Shown here: one piece after another, positions 6,859 to 13,062 of the stretch
Layout of the letters: every line of letters begins with the position of its first letter
Numbering within the stretch: the stretch's first letter is position 1
Source: JAXGVG01 sp040773965
GTDB taxonomy: Bacteria > Pseudomonadota > Alphaproteobacteria > UBA9219
Length of the DNA: 13,062 nucleotides
Direction: 5' to 3'
Assembly (NCBI GenBank): GCA_040773965.1
Contig: JAXGVG010000039.1
Span: 1-13,062, forward strand
The notes under the pieces: generated by a model
The model's database searches: none
What the model was told of the DNA's origin: nothing
The model's input: only the letters and a program-made list of their open reading frames with translations
Made by a program: the position numbers and the translations under genes

Positions 6859-7176
6859 TCAGGCGCGAATTTCGGTAATGCGATTCAGTTCGACCATGTC
6901 GAACAGACGGCTGATGTCCCGGTTGGGTTTTTCGATGACGAATTCGGCGTTTTTTTCGCGCACGCGGCGAAGTATGCGGATAAGCACGCCAAGCCAATGG
7001 CTGTCCATGCGCGCGACATTGGCGAAATTCATGCGCACGGTCGTGACTTCGCCCTTATCCACCAGCGTCGTGATCTGATACACAAGCTGTTCGCCTTCCG
7101 TGTGTTGGTGGAAGGTGAGGGCTCCCGATACCGCAACGACAAGCTGGGGGCCCTCGCGCTTGAATTTGAACGGCAT
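6859..7176 (-). CDS. STAS-domain anti-sigma-factor antagonist (RsbV/SpoIIAA-like)
   Basis: 105 residues, essentially one STAS domain. The pattern is VVAVSGALTF (13-22), then VRMNFANVARMDSHWLG (47-63), then RLFDMVELNRI near the end, matching the SpoIIAA layout. Ser59 aligns with SpoIIAA Ser58, the residue phosphorylated by the partner kinase and dephosphorylated by a PP2C enzyme; the next residues are His-Trp instead of the usual Ser/Thr-Gly. Start ATG 7176 is fixed by AAGGAG (7189-7184), which overlaps the end of the phosphatase gene; the frame opens further to 7245, but that part lies in the phosphatase gene. It lies four bases after that gene and nine before the HATPase gene. Confidence 0.9.
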   Translation of the reverse strand: MPFKFKREGPQLVVAVSGALTFHQHTEGEQLVYQITTLVDKGEVTTVRMNFANVARMDSHWLGVLIRILRRVREKNAEFVIEKPNRDISRLFDMVELNRITEIRA

Positions 7177-7180
7177 GATG

Positions 7181-8320
7181 TTATCTCCTTTGTAAAGTGA
7201 TAAGCGTGCAGTCGTCGAGCAAAGGTCCTTCCGGCGCAAGCGCATCGGTCAGGCTGGCGCCGGGATCCTGCGACTTGAGGAAAAAGGCGGTGGGGTCTTC
7301 CGGCAGGCTTTCGGACCAGCCGTCGCTGAAAAGCGCCAGCGAAGAGCCCGGCTCCATCGTCGCGGACGAGGACGAAAGCGACACCATCCCTGAGCCTAAA
7401 GGCAATCCGCGCGTTTTCAGTTCCGTGACTTTTCCCCTGCAATGAAGAAGGGGCGATGGAATGCCGCTTCCCGCGAAAAGAATTTTTCCCGTTAGCCGGT
7501 TGAAGGTCAGCGCGAACGCGCCGGCGAAAAGCTGGCCGAACGAGATCTTGGCCATCGCGGCGTCGAGTTTGACGAGGAAATCGCCCGGATCGGGCAGCTG
7601 GTCGTGGTATTCCTGCACGAGGCAATCCACGCGAAGGGCGTTGATGGCTCCGGCAAGGCCGTGCGCGCTGGCATCGACCAGAACGAGACCGAGATGATCG
7701 TCATCCAGCGCGCGCAGGGACCACAGATCGCCGCCGATTTCGTCGTGCGGCTTGTACAGCGACGCGCAGTCAAGGCCGTATTTTCCGGCCAGTTCGGCGG
7801 CTTGTTCGGGCGAGGGCAAGATGGCGTCGAGAAAAGCATGCGTGATTTCGATATGCGCCTGAATCCGGTTGCGAAAGTCGAACAAAACGCGCGCTGCAAT
7901 GGCGCTGCGCAAATGCGCACGGATGCGTGCTTTCAGTTCCGTAAGGTGAAAAGGACGACTGACCACGTCCGTCGCGCCCATGTTGAAACAGCGCACGCGG
8001 TCGTCGGCGCCCTGAAGGCTGGTTTGCACAAGAATGGACAGGTTGCCGAAAACGGGATTGCCGCGCAGCTGGCGCATCAATTCAAAGCCGTCCATGCGCG
8101 GCATTTTTATGTCGAGCAGGATGAGATCGGGGCGAAACCGGGTGATAAGCTCCAGCGCCTCGACGCCGTCTTCGGCCTCGTCGATAAGGCCGATGCCAAG
8201 CTTTTCGCAGACGCTGTGAAGCATGATCCTGTTTGTCGGATCGTCGTCGACAATCAGAACGTGCGCGCGCTTGAATTCGGCCGGAATGGCTCGGTCGGAA
8301 GAAAGATCGCTATCGGACAC
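7181..8320 (-). CDS. response regulator with PP2C (SpoIIE/RsbU-type) phosphatase
   Basis: 379 residues: a receiver domain (about 19-138) and a SpoIIE-type PP2C phosphatase (about 185-379) joined by a helical linker. The receiver has the acidic triad D25-D27, phosphoacceptor D70 in LILLDIKMP, and T100/S101, but the conserved Lys is Arg (R122 in SRPF). The phosphatase has GGDLW (196-200), DASAHG (216-221, Ala where GHG is usual), FSDGW (331-335) and the late acidic pair D369/D370. By family, phosphorylation of the receiver would control dephosphorylation of the downstream STAS protein, as in RsbU or the Pseudomonas HsbR/HsbA pathway. The start is GTG 8320, directly preceded by CGGGTTTGCC with no Shine-Dalgarno; no other start fits before the receiver domain. 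First gene of the three-gene unit. Confidence 0.93.
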   Translation of the reverse strand: MSDSDLSSDRAIPAEFKRAHVLIVDDDPTNRIMLHSVCEKLGIGLIDEAEDGVEALELITRFRPDLILLDIKMPRMDGFELMRQLRGNPVFGNLSILVQTSLQGADDRVRCFNMGATDVVSRPFHLTELKARIRAHLRSAIAARVLFDFRNRIQAHIEITHAFLDAILPSPEQAAELAGKYGLDCASLYKPHDEIGGDLWSLRALDDDHLGLVLVDASAHGLAGAINALRVDCLVQEYHDQLPDPGDFLVKLDAAMAKISFGQLFAGAFALTFNRLTGKILFAGSGIPSPLLHCRGKVTELKTRGLPLGSGMVSLSSSSATMEPGSSLALFSDGWSESLPEDPTAFFLKSQDPGASLTDALAPEGPLLDDCTLITLQRR

Positions 8321-8348
8321 GGCAAACCCGGGGCAGAAGAGAAAACCC

Positions 8349-8459
8349 CGTATATATTGATTTTTTTGTTTAATTTCGTATTAAGAATAAAAGATAAAAC
8401 AATATATAAACAAGTATAAATAAGAACTAACATACATATGTATAGTAATTATATACGCC
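8349..8459 (-). promoter_or_regulatory. AT-rich island upstream of the partner-switching genes
   Basis: Positions 8351-8450 contain only 15 G or C in 100 bases, against a GC-rich background. The island fills most of the 157 bases between the response-regulator stop and the phosphatase GTG. It holds a perfect 12-base palindrome, ATACATATGTAT (8432-8443). Several -10-like hexamers occur on the minus strand, and TTGCAA at 8468-8463 could serve as a -35, so I cannot single out one promoter. The location suggests the control region of the three genes downstream. Confidence 0.5.
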
Positions 8460-8477
8460 TGTATTGCAACGATCGTT

Positions 8478-9860
8478 TCAATCGACGGCTTCCGTTTTCC
8501 ACGTCTGGAGCTTCCGGTAGAGCATGGAGGGGCTTACTTCAAGAAGCTCGGCCGCTTTGCCCACGTTCTGATCCGTCAGCGAGAGGGTCCGGAAAATGGT
8601 TTCTTTTTCGACCTGCCACAAAGGTTTTACGGGCGGCATGGCGGGCGTACGCGAAACGGCGGGCACGGCGATTTCTTCCGGCGTTTTTTCTCTGGCGGCG
8701 GTGTTTTGTTGAATTTTTTCCGGCAGCATGTTCGCCGTCACTTGCGGCCCTTCGTGCAGCGTCACGATTGTGCGCAAGACGTTTTCGAGCTGGCGGACGT
8801 TCCCCGGCCAGTCATAGCCCCGGAAAAGACGGATGACGTCCGGCGCAAGAGAGGTAAAAGTCTTTCCTTTTTCCGCCCCGAATTTCTGAAGGAAATAATC
8901 GGCTAGAAGAAGAACGTCGTCGTCGCGTTCGCGCAGGGGCGGCATGTAAAGCGGAACGACATGAAGTCGGCAGTATAGTTCTTCATGCAAGCGCCCGTTT
9001 TTCACTTCTTCCTGCGGATTGCAGTTTGTGGCGGCGATTAGGCGGACGCTGGCGGTTTCTTTCCTGAGACTGCCGGGCGGCGAAATGTCGCCGGTTTGAA
9101 GGAAACGCAAAAGCCTGTTTTGGTGTTCCGCCGGAAGCGCTTCAAGATCGTCAAGAAACAAGGTTCCTCCATCGGCTTCCCGGATCGCCCGCAAAAGGCC
9201 GTCGGATGCGGCGGCGGATGCGTATTCGACCGAAGTGAGGGACTCGGAGCCGCAAGGGATGGCGATAAACGGTTTGGCGTGGCGCGGGCTGGCTTCATGA
9301 AGCGTGGATGCCGCCAAAGCCTTGCCGGTGCCGCTTTCGCCGGTGATGAAGACATTCGCCTGGCTGGGGGCGACAGAGTCGATAATGCGGTAGACGGCCA
9401 GCATCGGCGAGGACTGACCGATAAAATTGCGGTAATGGCTCAGCCCAAGCACCTGCCTCCATTCGATCAGTTCCTGTTCCAGCGCAAGGCGCTGTAAGGC
9501 GTTGCGTATGGTGACGGTAAGGCGCGTCGCGGTGAAGGGCTTGAGAATGAAATCGAAAGCGCCTTCCTTCATGGCGGCATGGGCCGTTCCGGGCGACGTG
9601 TCGGCGGTCACGACGATAAGTGGAAGGTTCGGGTAAAGCGCGTGCGCTTGTTGAAGAACCTGAAAGCCGTCCATGTCGGGCAGGTTCAAATCGAGAACGG
9701 CCACCGAGGGGCGAAACGCTCGCAAACAGGCCAGCGCCCCTTGCCCCGTGCTTTCGACGATCACATGATAATTTTCGCGGCGCAGATATTCTTCATATGT
9801 TCTGGCCAGCGACAAGGCGTCTTCGACGACGAGAACCGTCTGTGTGGGAAGAGGAGGCAT
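8478..9860 (-). CDS. NtrC-type response regulator lacking the GAFTGA loop
   Basis: 460 residues: receiver (about 6-118; E13, D14, phosphoacceptor D57, T85, K107), AAA+ domain (about 145-370) and Fis-type helix-turn-helix (about 416-455). The AAA+ part has Walker A GESGTGK (174-180), Walker B-like LFLDDL (234-239), sensor-I AATN (276-279), an arginine-finger region PPLRERDDD (307-315) and sensor-II GNVRQLEN (353-360). Between Walker A and B (198-230) the stretch is about eight residues shorter than in NtrC and contains no GAFTGA, the loop that contacts sigma-54. It may therefore act without sigma-54, for instance as a repressor or a sigma-70 regulator. The start ATG 9860 is preceded by CCGGTTTGCC, not a Shine-Dalgarno. 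It lies 36 bases after the glycosyltransferase gene and could be co-transcribed with it. No sensor kinase is nearby. Confidence 0.93.
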   Translation of the reverse strand: MPPLPTQTVLVVEDALSLARTYEEYLRRENYHVIVESTGQGALACLRAFRPSVAVLDLNLPDMDGFQVLQQAHALYPNLPLIVVTADTSPGTAHAAMKEGAFDFILKPFTATRLTVTIRNALQRLALEQELIEWRQVLGLSHYRNFIGQSSPMLAVYRIIDSVAPSQANVFITGESGTGKALAASTLHEASPRHAKPFIAIPCGSESLTSVEYASAAASDGLLRAIREADGGTLFLDDLEALPAEHQNRLLRFLQTGDISPPGSLRKETASVRLIAATNCNPQEEVKNGRLHEELYCRLHVVPLYMPPLRERDDDVLLLADYFLQKFGAEKGKTFTSLAPDVIRLFRGYDWPGNVRQLENVLRTIVTLHEGPQVTANMLPEKIQQNTAAREKTPEEIAVPAVSRTPAMPPVKPLWQVEKETIFRTLSLTDQNVGKAAELLEVSPSMLYRKLQTWKTEAVD

Positions 9861-9896
9861 GGCAAACCGGGAGTGATAAAAACGCCGTCGCTTCCT

Positions 9897-11444
9897 TTAG
9901 TCGCGTCGCGGCGGCAAGATGGCCCATCCGGCGACAACGGGAGGCAACACGGCTTGAGTTTGCCATGAAAGAGTTAGCGGTTGCTGAATTTGCGCGTCCG
10001 GAAAGCGCTCAAGGTAATACGGCGGTATGCTTTTTGCGGATTCGGCGTCCGCGCAACGGTTGCTGCACCACAAGAGTATGCCACCATTCCGTTCCAGACC
10101 TTTCGCGTCGATCCACGGGCTGATGACGGGATCGGCCATAATGAAAACCCGGGGCCGCGTATGCGCCGACGCTGCGGGCGCGTAAAAGGCGACGTTTCCG
10201 GCCAGCCATGTGTCGCCGATAATGTAGGAAGGAAACGTTCCGGGCTCGTTCTTTTGCCATTCGCTTACGATGCTTTCGGTCAAGGCGCGACCGGGAAACT
10301 GAACGCGCAAGGGCGCGCGCGTCGCGTAAATGCCGAAAATATTGGACACAACGATTGCCGCGAGACCGAGGAGAAAGACGCCTCCCCACGCATAGGCGAA
10401 GAAACGCAGGCGTTCCAGCGAAAGAGGATTTACTATGAACGTGACGGACCACAAGCCGATAAAATTCCACAAGCAGGCTCCCCACATGTCGCGCGGCCTG
10501 AAACCGATGAGCGCAGAAAGCAGCAGCAAGACGATAAAGGGGCCGAGCGCAACCGCGTGAAGAAAATGCCGGTCGAAAGCGGGAAGAGGCCGGAGGCTTT
10601 TGGGGACCAAAGTCGGCCGTTTGCCGCTAAGAACGAAAACAAGAAAGATCATGGGGGCGAGCGCCAACGCGACAGCGCCCGTAAACGCGAGAGGAAAGGT
10701 CAAGCGCTGAACCCATGCCGTGGCTTCGCTTGTGCGGGTTTGGGCATAGGTGAACGGAAGAAAATCGTGCGTTATAAGCCAGTGCAAATGGGGAGCAACA
10801 AGCAAAAAGCATGCAGCCAGAGCGAGATAAGGACCGAAAGAACGCCAGCGCTTCCGGCCTTCCGCCGTAAAAACAAGAACCGCAAAAAGCACGCTCGCCA
10901 GAAGAAGCATGCTGTATTTGGCGTAAATCCCTGCGGCCATCCATGCGCCGAGAAGCACCCAGTCGAACCAGCGGTTCTCCTTTACCGCGCGATGGAACGA
11001 CCAGCACGCCAGCGCCCAAAACGGCAGTTGGAGAACGTTCGGATTGAACTCGGGACTGGTGAAGTTGTAGTAGGCCACGCCTTCGAGAAGCAAAACGCCA
11101 AGCAAGGCTTTTGTGTCTCCCGAAAGGCGGCGGCCTGTCCGCCACACGGCCCAGAAAGCGACGGCGACCGCAATCTGGCTGGCCAGAAAGTGAGCCCACT
11201 CGGCCCGGCCGGTCAGGACGGCGAGAATTTCAAGCCACCAGGATTGCATCGGCGGATGCTTGTAGGTGCCGATGAGCCATTCCCGTCCCCAGACATAGCC
11301 CTCGATAACGTCAAGCGGGACGTTGAAGCTTGTCAGCCATGGCAACAATGTCCACAGCGCAAGATGCAAAAGAACGAAACACCCGAAAAGACGGGAAGCC
11401 GTGTTGCGGGAAAAAAAGGAAGACAGTTTTTCAGTTGCCGTCAT
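9897..11444 (-). CDS. GT39/ArnT-like membrane glycosyltransferase (PMT_2 family)
   Basis: 515-residue polytopic membrane protein. After the first membrane segment (about 20-38) comes a short periplasmic loop with D45 and E48 in DVIEG, then GREWLIGTYKHPPMQSWW (53-70). This is the layout of GT-C enzymes such as ArnT, in which an acidic pair and a K(H)PP motif lie in the first loop. About ten hydrophobic segments follow to near residue 380, then a soluble C-terminal domain. Such enzymes use a polyprenyl-phosphate sugar made by a GT2 partner and transfer it to lipid A, a glycan or protein on the outer face of the inner membrane. The start ATG 11444 overlaps the end of the GT2 gene by 14 bases, which supports a donor-synthase/transferase pair. 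Sugar and acceptor are unknown. Confidence 0.88.
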   Translation of the reverse strand: MTATEKLSSFFSRNTASRLFGCFVLLHLALWTLLPWLTSFNVPLDVIEGYVWGREWLIGTYKHPPMQSWWLEILAVLTGRAEWAHFLASQIAVAVAFWAVWRTGRRLSGDTKALLGVLLLEGVAYYNFTSPEFNPNVLQLPFWALACWSFHRAVKENRWFDWVLLGAWMAAGIYAKYSMLLLASVLFAVLVFTAEGRKRWRSFGPYLALAACFLLVAPHLHWLITHDFLPFTYAQTRTSEATAWVQRLTFPLAFTGAVALALAPMIFLVFVLSGKRPTLVPKSLRPLPAFDRHFLHAVALGPFIVLLLLSALIGFRPRDMWGACLWNFIGLWSVTFIVNPLSLERLRFFAYAWGGVFLLGLAAIVVSNIFGIYATRAPLRVQFPGRALTESIVSEWQKNEPGTFPSYIIGDTWLAGNVAFYAPAASAHTRPRVFIMADPVISPWIDAKGLERNGGILLWCSNRCADAESAKSIPPYYLERFPDAQIQQPLTLSWQTQAVLPPVVAGWAILPPRRD

Positions 11445-12405
11445 CGGGATGGGGGTCGAACCCTTGCTGTTCGTTGATCAAATAAACGGGCCTGCCTTTG
11501 ACCTCCGTGAAAACGCGGCCCAGATATTCGCCGATGATGCCGAGGCTGAGAAGCTGGACGCCGCCAAGGAACATGATGCCGGTGACCAGCGTGGCAAAGC
11601 CGGGCACGTCGTTGCCGAACAACAGCGTACGCAAGGCAAGGAAAATGCCGTACGCCAGCGCAAGAAGGGAAATGACGCTGCCGAACCATGTCCAAATGCG
11701 AAGGGGAAGCGTGCTGAACGAGGAAAGCCCGTCGAAGGCGAAGCGGACGAGGCGAAGATAATCCCAGCTGGAATGGCCGTCGGGCCGGGGCGCGACGTCG
11801 AAAGGAACCAGCGCGTAATCGTAACCGACCCAGGTCATCAGGCCTTTCATGAAACGCGTGCGTTCGGGAAGCGCGTTGACGGCGTCGATAACCACGCGGT
11901 CGAGAAGCCGGAAATCGCCCGCGCCTTCCGGCAGCCGGATTTCGGCGGCATGACGGAAGGCAAGGTAAAAAAGTTTTGAGCTAAACTTTCGAAAATCGGT
12001 GTCCGTGTCGCGGTTGCGGCGGATGGCGTAAACCATCTTGGCGCCGCCCTGCCATGCCATGACCAGTTGGGGAATGATTTCCGGCGGATGCTGAAGATCG
12101 CTGTCGAGCGTGATGGCGGCGCGGCCGCGCGCCCTTTGCAAGCCGCAGGTGAGGGCGGCTTCCTTGCCGAAGTTGCGGGTGAAGCGTATCGCCTTGATCC
12201 GCAAGTCGTGTTCGCGTTCGTGGCAAAGAAGGCTGTAGGTCGGGTCCGTGCTGCCGTCGTCGATGCAGATGATTTCATAGCTCAGGCCGAGGCGGCTTAA
12301 AACGGGGTAAAGGCGCTGGAAAAGATCGCGAACGGTTCCGGCTTCGTTGTAAAACGGCAAAATGATCGAAAGGTCGGGCGCGCCGGTTACGGAAAGTGAT
12401 GACAT
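11431..12405 (-). CDS. GT2 polyprenyl-phosphate glycosyltransferase (GtrB/DPM1-like)
   Basis: 324 residues from ATG 12405. The catalytic GT-A domain (about 12-225) has ILPFYNE (15-21), ICIDDGSTD (46-54), the metal-binding DSD (101-103), RNFGKEAALTCGL (77-89), and RTRFMKGLMTWVGY (182-195), typical of the DPM/GtrB family. Two C-terminal membrane segments lie at about 236-262 and 267-292, as in bactoprenol glucosyltransferases. The expected product is an undecaprenyl-phosphate hexose, for use by the overlapping GT39 gene downstream. A TTG at 12429 would add eight residues; I prefer ATG because conservation starts after it, though neither start has a good Shine-Dalgarno. The gene is divergent from the membrane protein starting at 12508. 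Exact sugar not decidable. Confidence 0.92.
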   Translation of the reverse strand: MSSLSVTGAPDLSIILPFYNEAGTVRDLFQRLYPVLSRLGLSYEIICIDDGSTDPTYSLLCHEREHDLRIKAIRFTRNFGKEAALTCGLQRARGRAAITLDSDLQHPPEIIPQLVMAWQGGAKMVYAIRRNRDTDTDFRKFSSKLFYLAFRHAAEIRLPEGAGDFRLLDRVVIDAVNALPERTRFMKGLMTWVGYDYALVPFDVAPRPDGHSSWDYLRLVRFAFDGLSSFSTLPLRIWTWFGSVISLLALAYGIFLALRTLLFGNDVPGFATLVTGIMFLGGVQLLSLGIIGEYLGRVFTEVKGRPVYLINEQQGFDPHPDDGN

Positions 12406-12435
12406 GGGAACCAAACGTCTCGCTGGCAAGTTGAT

Positions 12436-12465
12436 TCGTCAAACGGGCCGAGAATAGGGTATAAC
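12436..12465 (+). promoter_or_regulatory. candidate promoter of the downstream membrane-protein gene
   Basis: TCGTCA (12436-12441; 4 of 6 match to the -35 consensus) and TATAAC (12460-12465; 5 of 6 match to the -10 consensus) are separated by 18 bases in the divergent gap. The transcript would carry about 35 bases of leader, including the perfect palindrome at 12491-12506. Confidence 0.4.
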
Positions 12466-12490
12466 GGCTTCCGAAGCGATTCTTTGTTCG

Positions 12491-12506
12491 GCTTTTCCGG
12501 AAAAGC
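12491..12506. repeat. perfect 16-base palindrome next to a start codon
   Basis: GCTTTTCCGGAAAAGC reads identically on both strands and ends one base before the ATG at 12508. In RNA it can fold into a 6-bp stem with a CCGG loop that takes in GGAAAAG, the only ribosome-site-like sequence of this gene. It could be a protein operator, a translation-control hairpin, or both. Confidence 0.6.
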
Positions 12507-12507
12507 A

Positions 12508-13062
12508 ATGAAAATATGCTTAACCTCCCTCTCCCGGCGTTATTCTATTCTGTTCCTGTCTCTTGTGGCGTTAACCACGTTAGGTATGGGCGTCCTTTTG
12601 ATGGCGTTTTACCTTGGGGGGGAACTGCGCGGGAACCTGGACTGGTCTATCCTGCCAAGCGCACAGTATGAAATCCCCGAAGCGTTGACGGCGCGCGGCT
12701 TTGAGCCCCTCTATATCCACCGGGGCCAAAGCGGATGGGACGGCCAGTTTTACTACTACATCGCCAACGACATTACGGCTCAAACGGACGCCAAGTATAA
12801 AGTGGAAATGTCGCCCTACCGCTATCAGCGCATCGGCGTTTCCCTTCTGGCGAAAGCGGCCGGCGCGCTCATGGGTTACGATTACGTTCCTGTTTCCGTG
12901 TTTTATTTTACGTCTCTGTTTCTTGTCGTCGCGGCCAGTTTTTTCTTTGCCAGGTTTCTGGAAAGACGCGGCTATTCGCCGTATCTGGCGCTGCTCTGGT
13001 CGCTGGCGGCGGGCACGCAAATGACGGTCTTGAATGGCCTGCCGGATGCCGGCGCCGACGCC
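12508..13062 (+). CDS. polytopic membrane protein, probable surface-glycan enzyme (3' end cut off)
   Basis: Open to the window edge: 185 residues are visible and the gene continues. Residues 14-37 form a membrane segment, followed by a loop with GWDGQFYYYIA and then YRYQRIG. An Asp in the first outer loop followed by an aromatic-rich stretch and a YRxQRI motif resembles a group of GT-C-like proteins assigned to cell-surface glycopolymer formation (I recall the name AZOBR_p60025 family; not verified). Further hydrophobic segments occur after residue 115. I chose ATG 12508, with GGAAAAG about six bases upstream; an in-frame TTG at 12484 is possible, since the frame stays open upstream. Divergent from the GT2/GT39 pair, so probably part of the same glycan region. 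Confidence 0.72.
   Translation, partial: MKICLTSLSRRYSILFLSLVALTTLGMGVLLMAFYLGGELRGNLDWSILPSAQYEIPEALTARGFEPLYIHRGQSGWDGQFYYYIANDITAQTDAKYKVEMSPYRYQRIGVSLLAKAAGALMGYDYVPVSVFYFTSLFLVVAASFFFARFLERRGYSPYLALLWSLAAGTQMTVLNGLPDAGADA

Noticed and set aside
8468..8477. AACGATCGTT palindrome right after the response-regulator stop, considered as terminator
   Set aside because: Too short for a stable stem with a loop and not followed by a T-run on the minus strand.
8463..8484. Possible sigma-54 promoter (TTGCAA element) after the response-regulator gene on the minus strand
   Set aside because: The invariant GG at -24 is AA here, so it does not meet the sigma-54 consensus.
9981..11477. 498-codon plus-strand open frame opposite the GT39 gene
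   Set aside because: The composition is Arg/Lys/Gln/Pro-rich with no domain motif, while the minus strand encodes a coherent polytopic glycosyltransferase with DVIEG and KHPP motifs.
12580..13020. 146-codon minus-strand open frame near the window end
   Set aside because: The plus strand here encodes a hydrophobic protein with a ribosome-site-like sequence and glycan-enzyme-like motifs; the minus frame is Arg/Lys/Gln-rich shadow.

Overview
The window looks like chromosomal DNA from a Gram-negative bacterium, most likely an alphaproteobacterium. Reasons: two Kdo (lipopolysaccharide core) genes, a ComEC of the kind without a nuclease domain, a short psd-pssA pair, and a small secreted protein whose tail resembles rickettsial/legionella 'surface antigen' proteins. 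Base composition is GC-rich apart from one AT-rich island. I see no tRNA, rRNA, CRISPR array, insertion sequence or phage gene. The order or genus cannot be decided from the sequence alone.

Layout. (1) 1-167: intergenic, no convincing gene. (2) 168-2366 (+): comEC-like membrane channel. (3) 2433-4769 (+): a tight run psd - pssA - kdsA with 1-base and 8-base overlaps; it makes phosphatidylethanolamine and the Kdo precursor. (4) 4891-5307 (+): small Tyr/Pro-rich secreted protein behind a leader that can fold in two competing ways. (5) 5304-6302 (-): kdsD, the arabinose-5-phosphate isomerase that starts the Kdo pathway, with its own well-formed promoter. (6) 6370-8320 (-): a three-gene partner-switching module (receiver-PP2C phosphatase, STAS antagonist, HATPase). 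It is preceded by an AT-rich island with 15 G/C in 100 bases. (7) 8478-9860 (-): an NtrC-shaped response regulator whose GAFTGA loop is absent. (8) 9897-12405 (-): GT39-type membrane glycosyltransferase and GtrB/DPM1-like GT2, overlapping by 14 bases. (9) 12508 to the window end (+): start of a polytopic membrane protein that looks like a further surface-glycan enzyme.

How they fit together. Most genes serve the cell envelope: phospholipid synthesis, Kdo supply, polyprenyl-phosphate sugar formation and transfer. Two regulatory units sit among them. I infer, but cannot show, that these control envelope or surface-glycan genes. The most unusual points are the degenerate nucleotide-binding G1 box in the HATPase partner, the Lys-to-Arg change in the phosphatase's receiver domain, the missing GAFTGA loop in the response regulator, and an identical 10-base sequence directly abutting the start codons of two unrelated genes (9/10 in a third).
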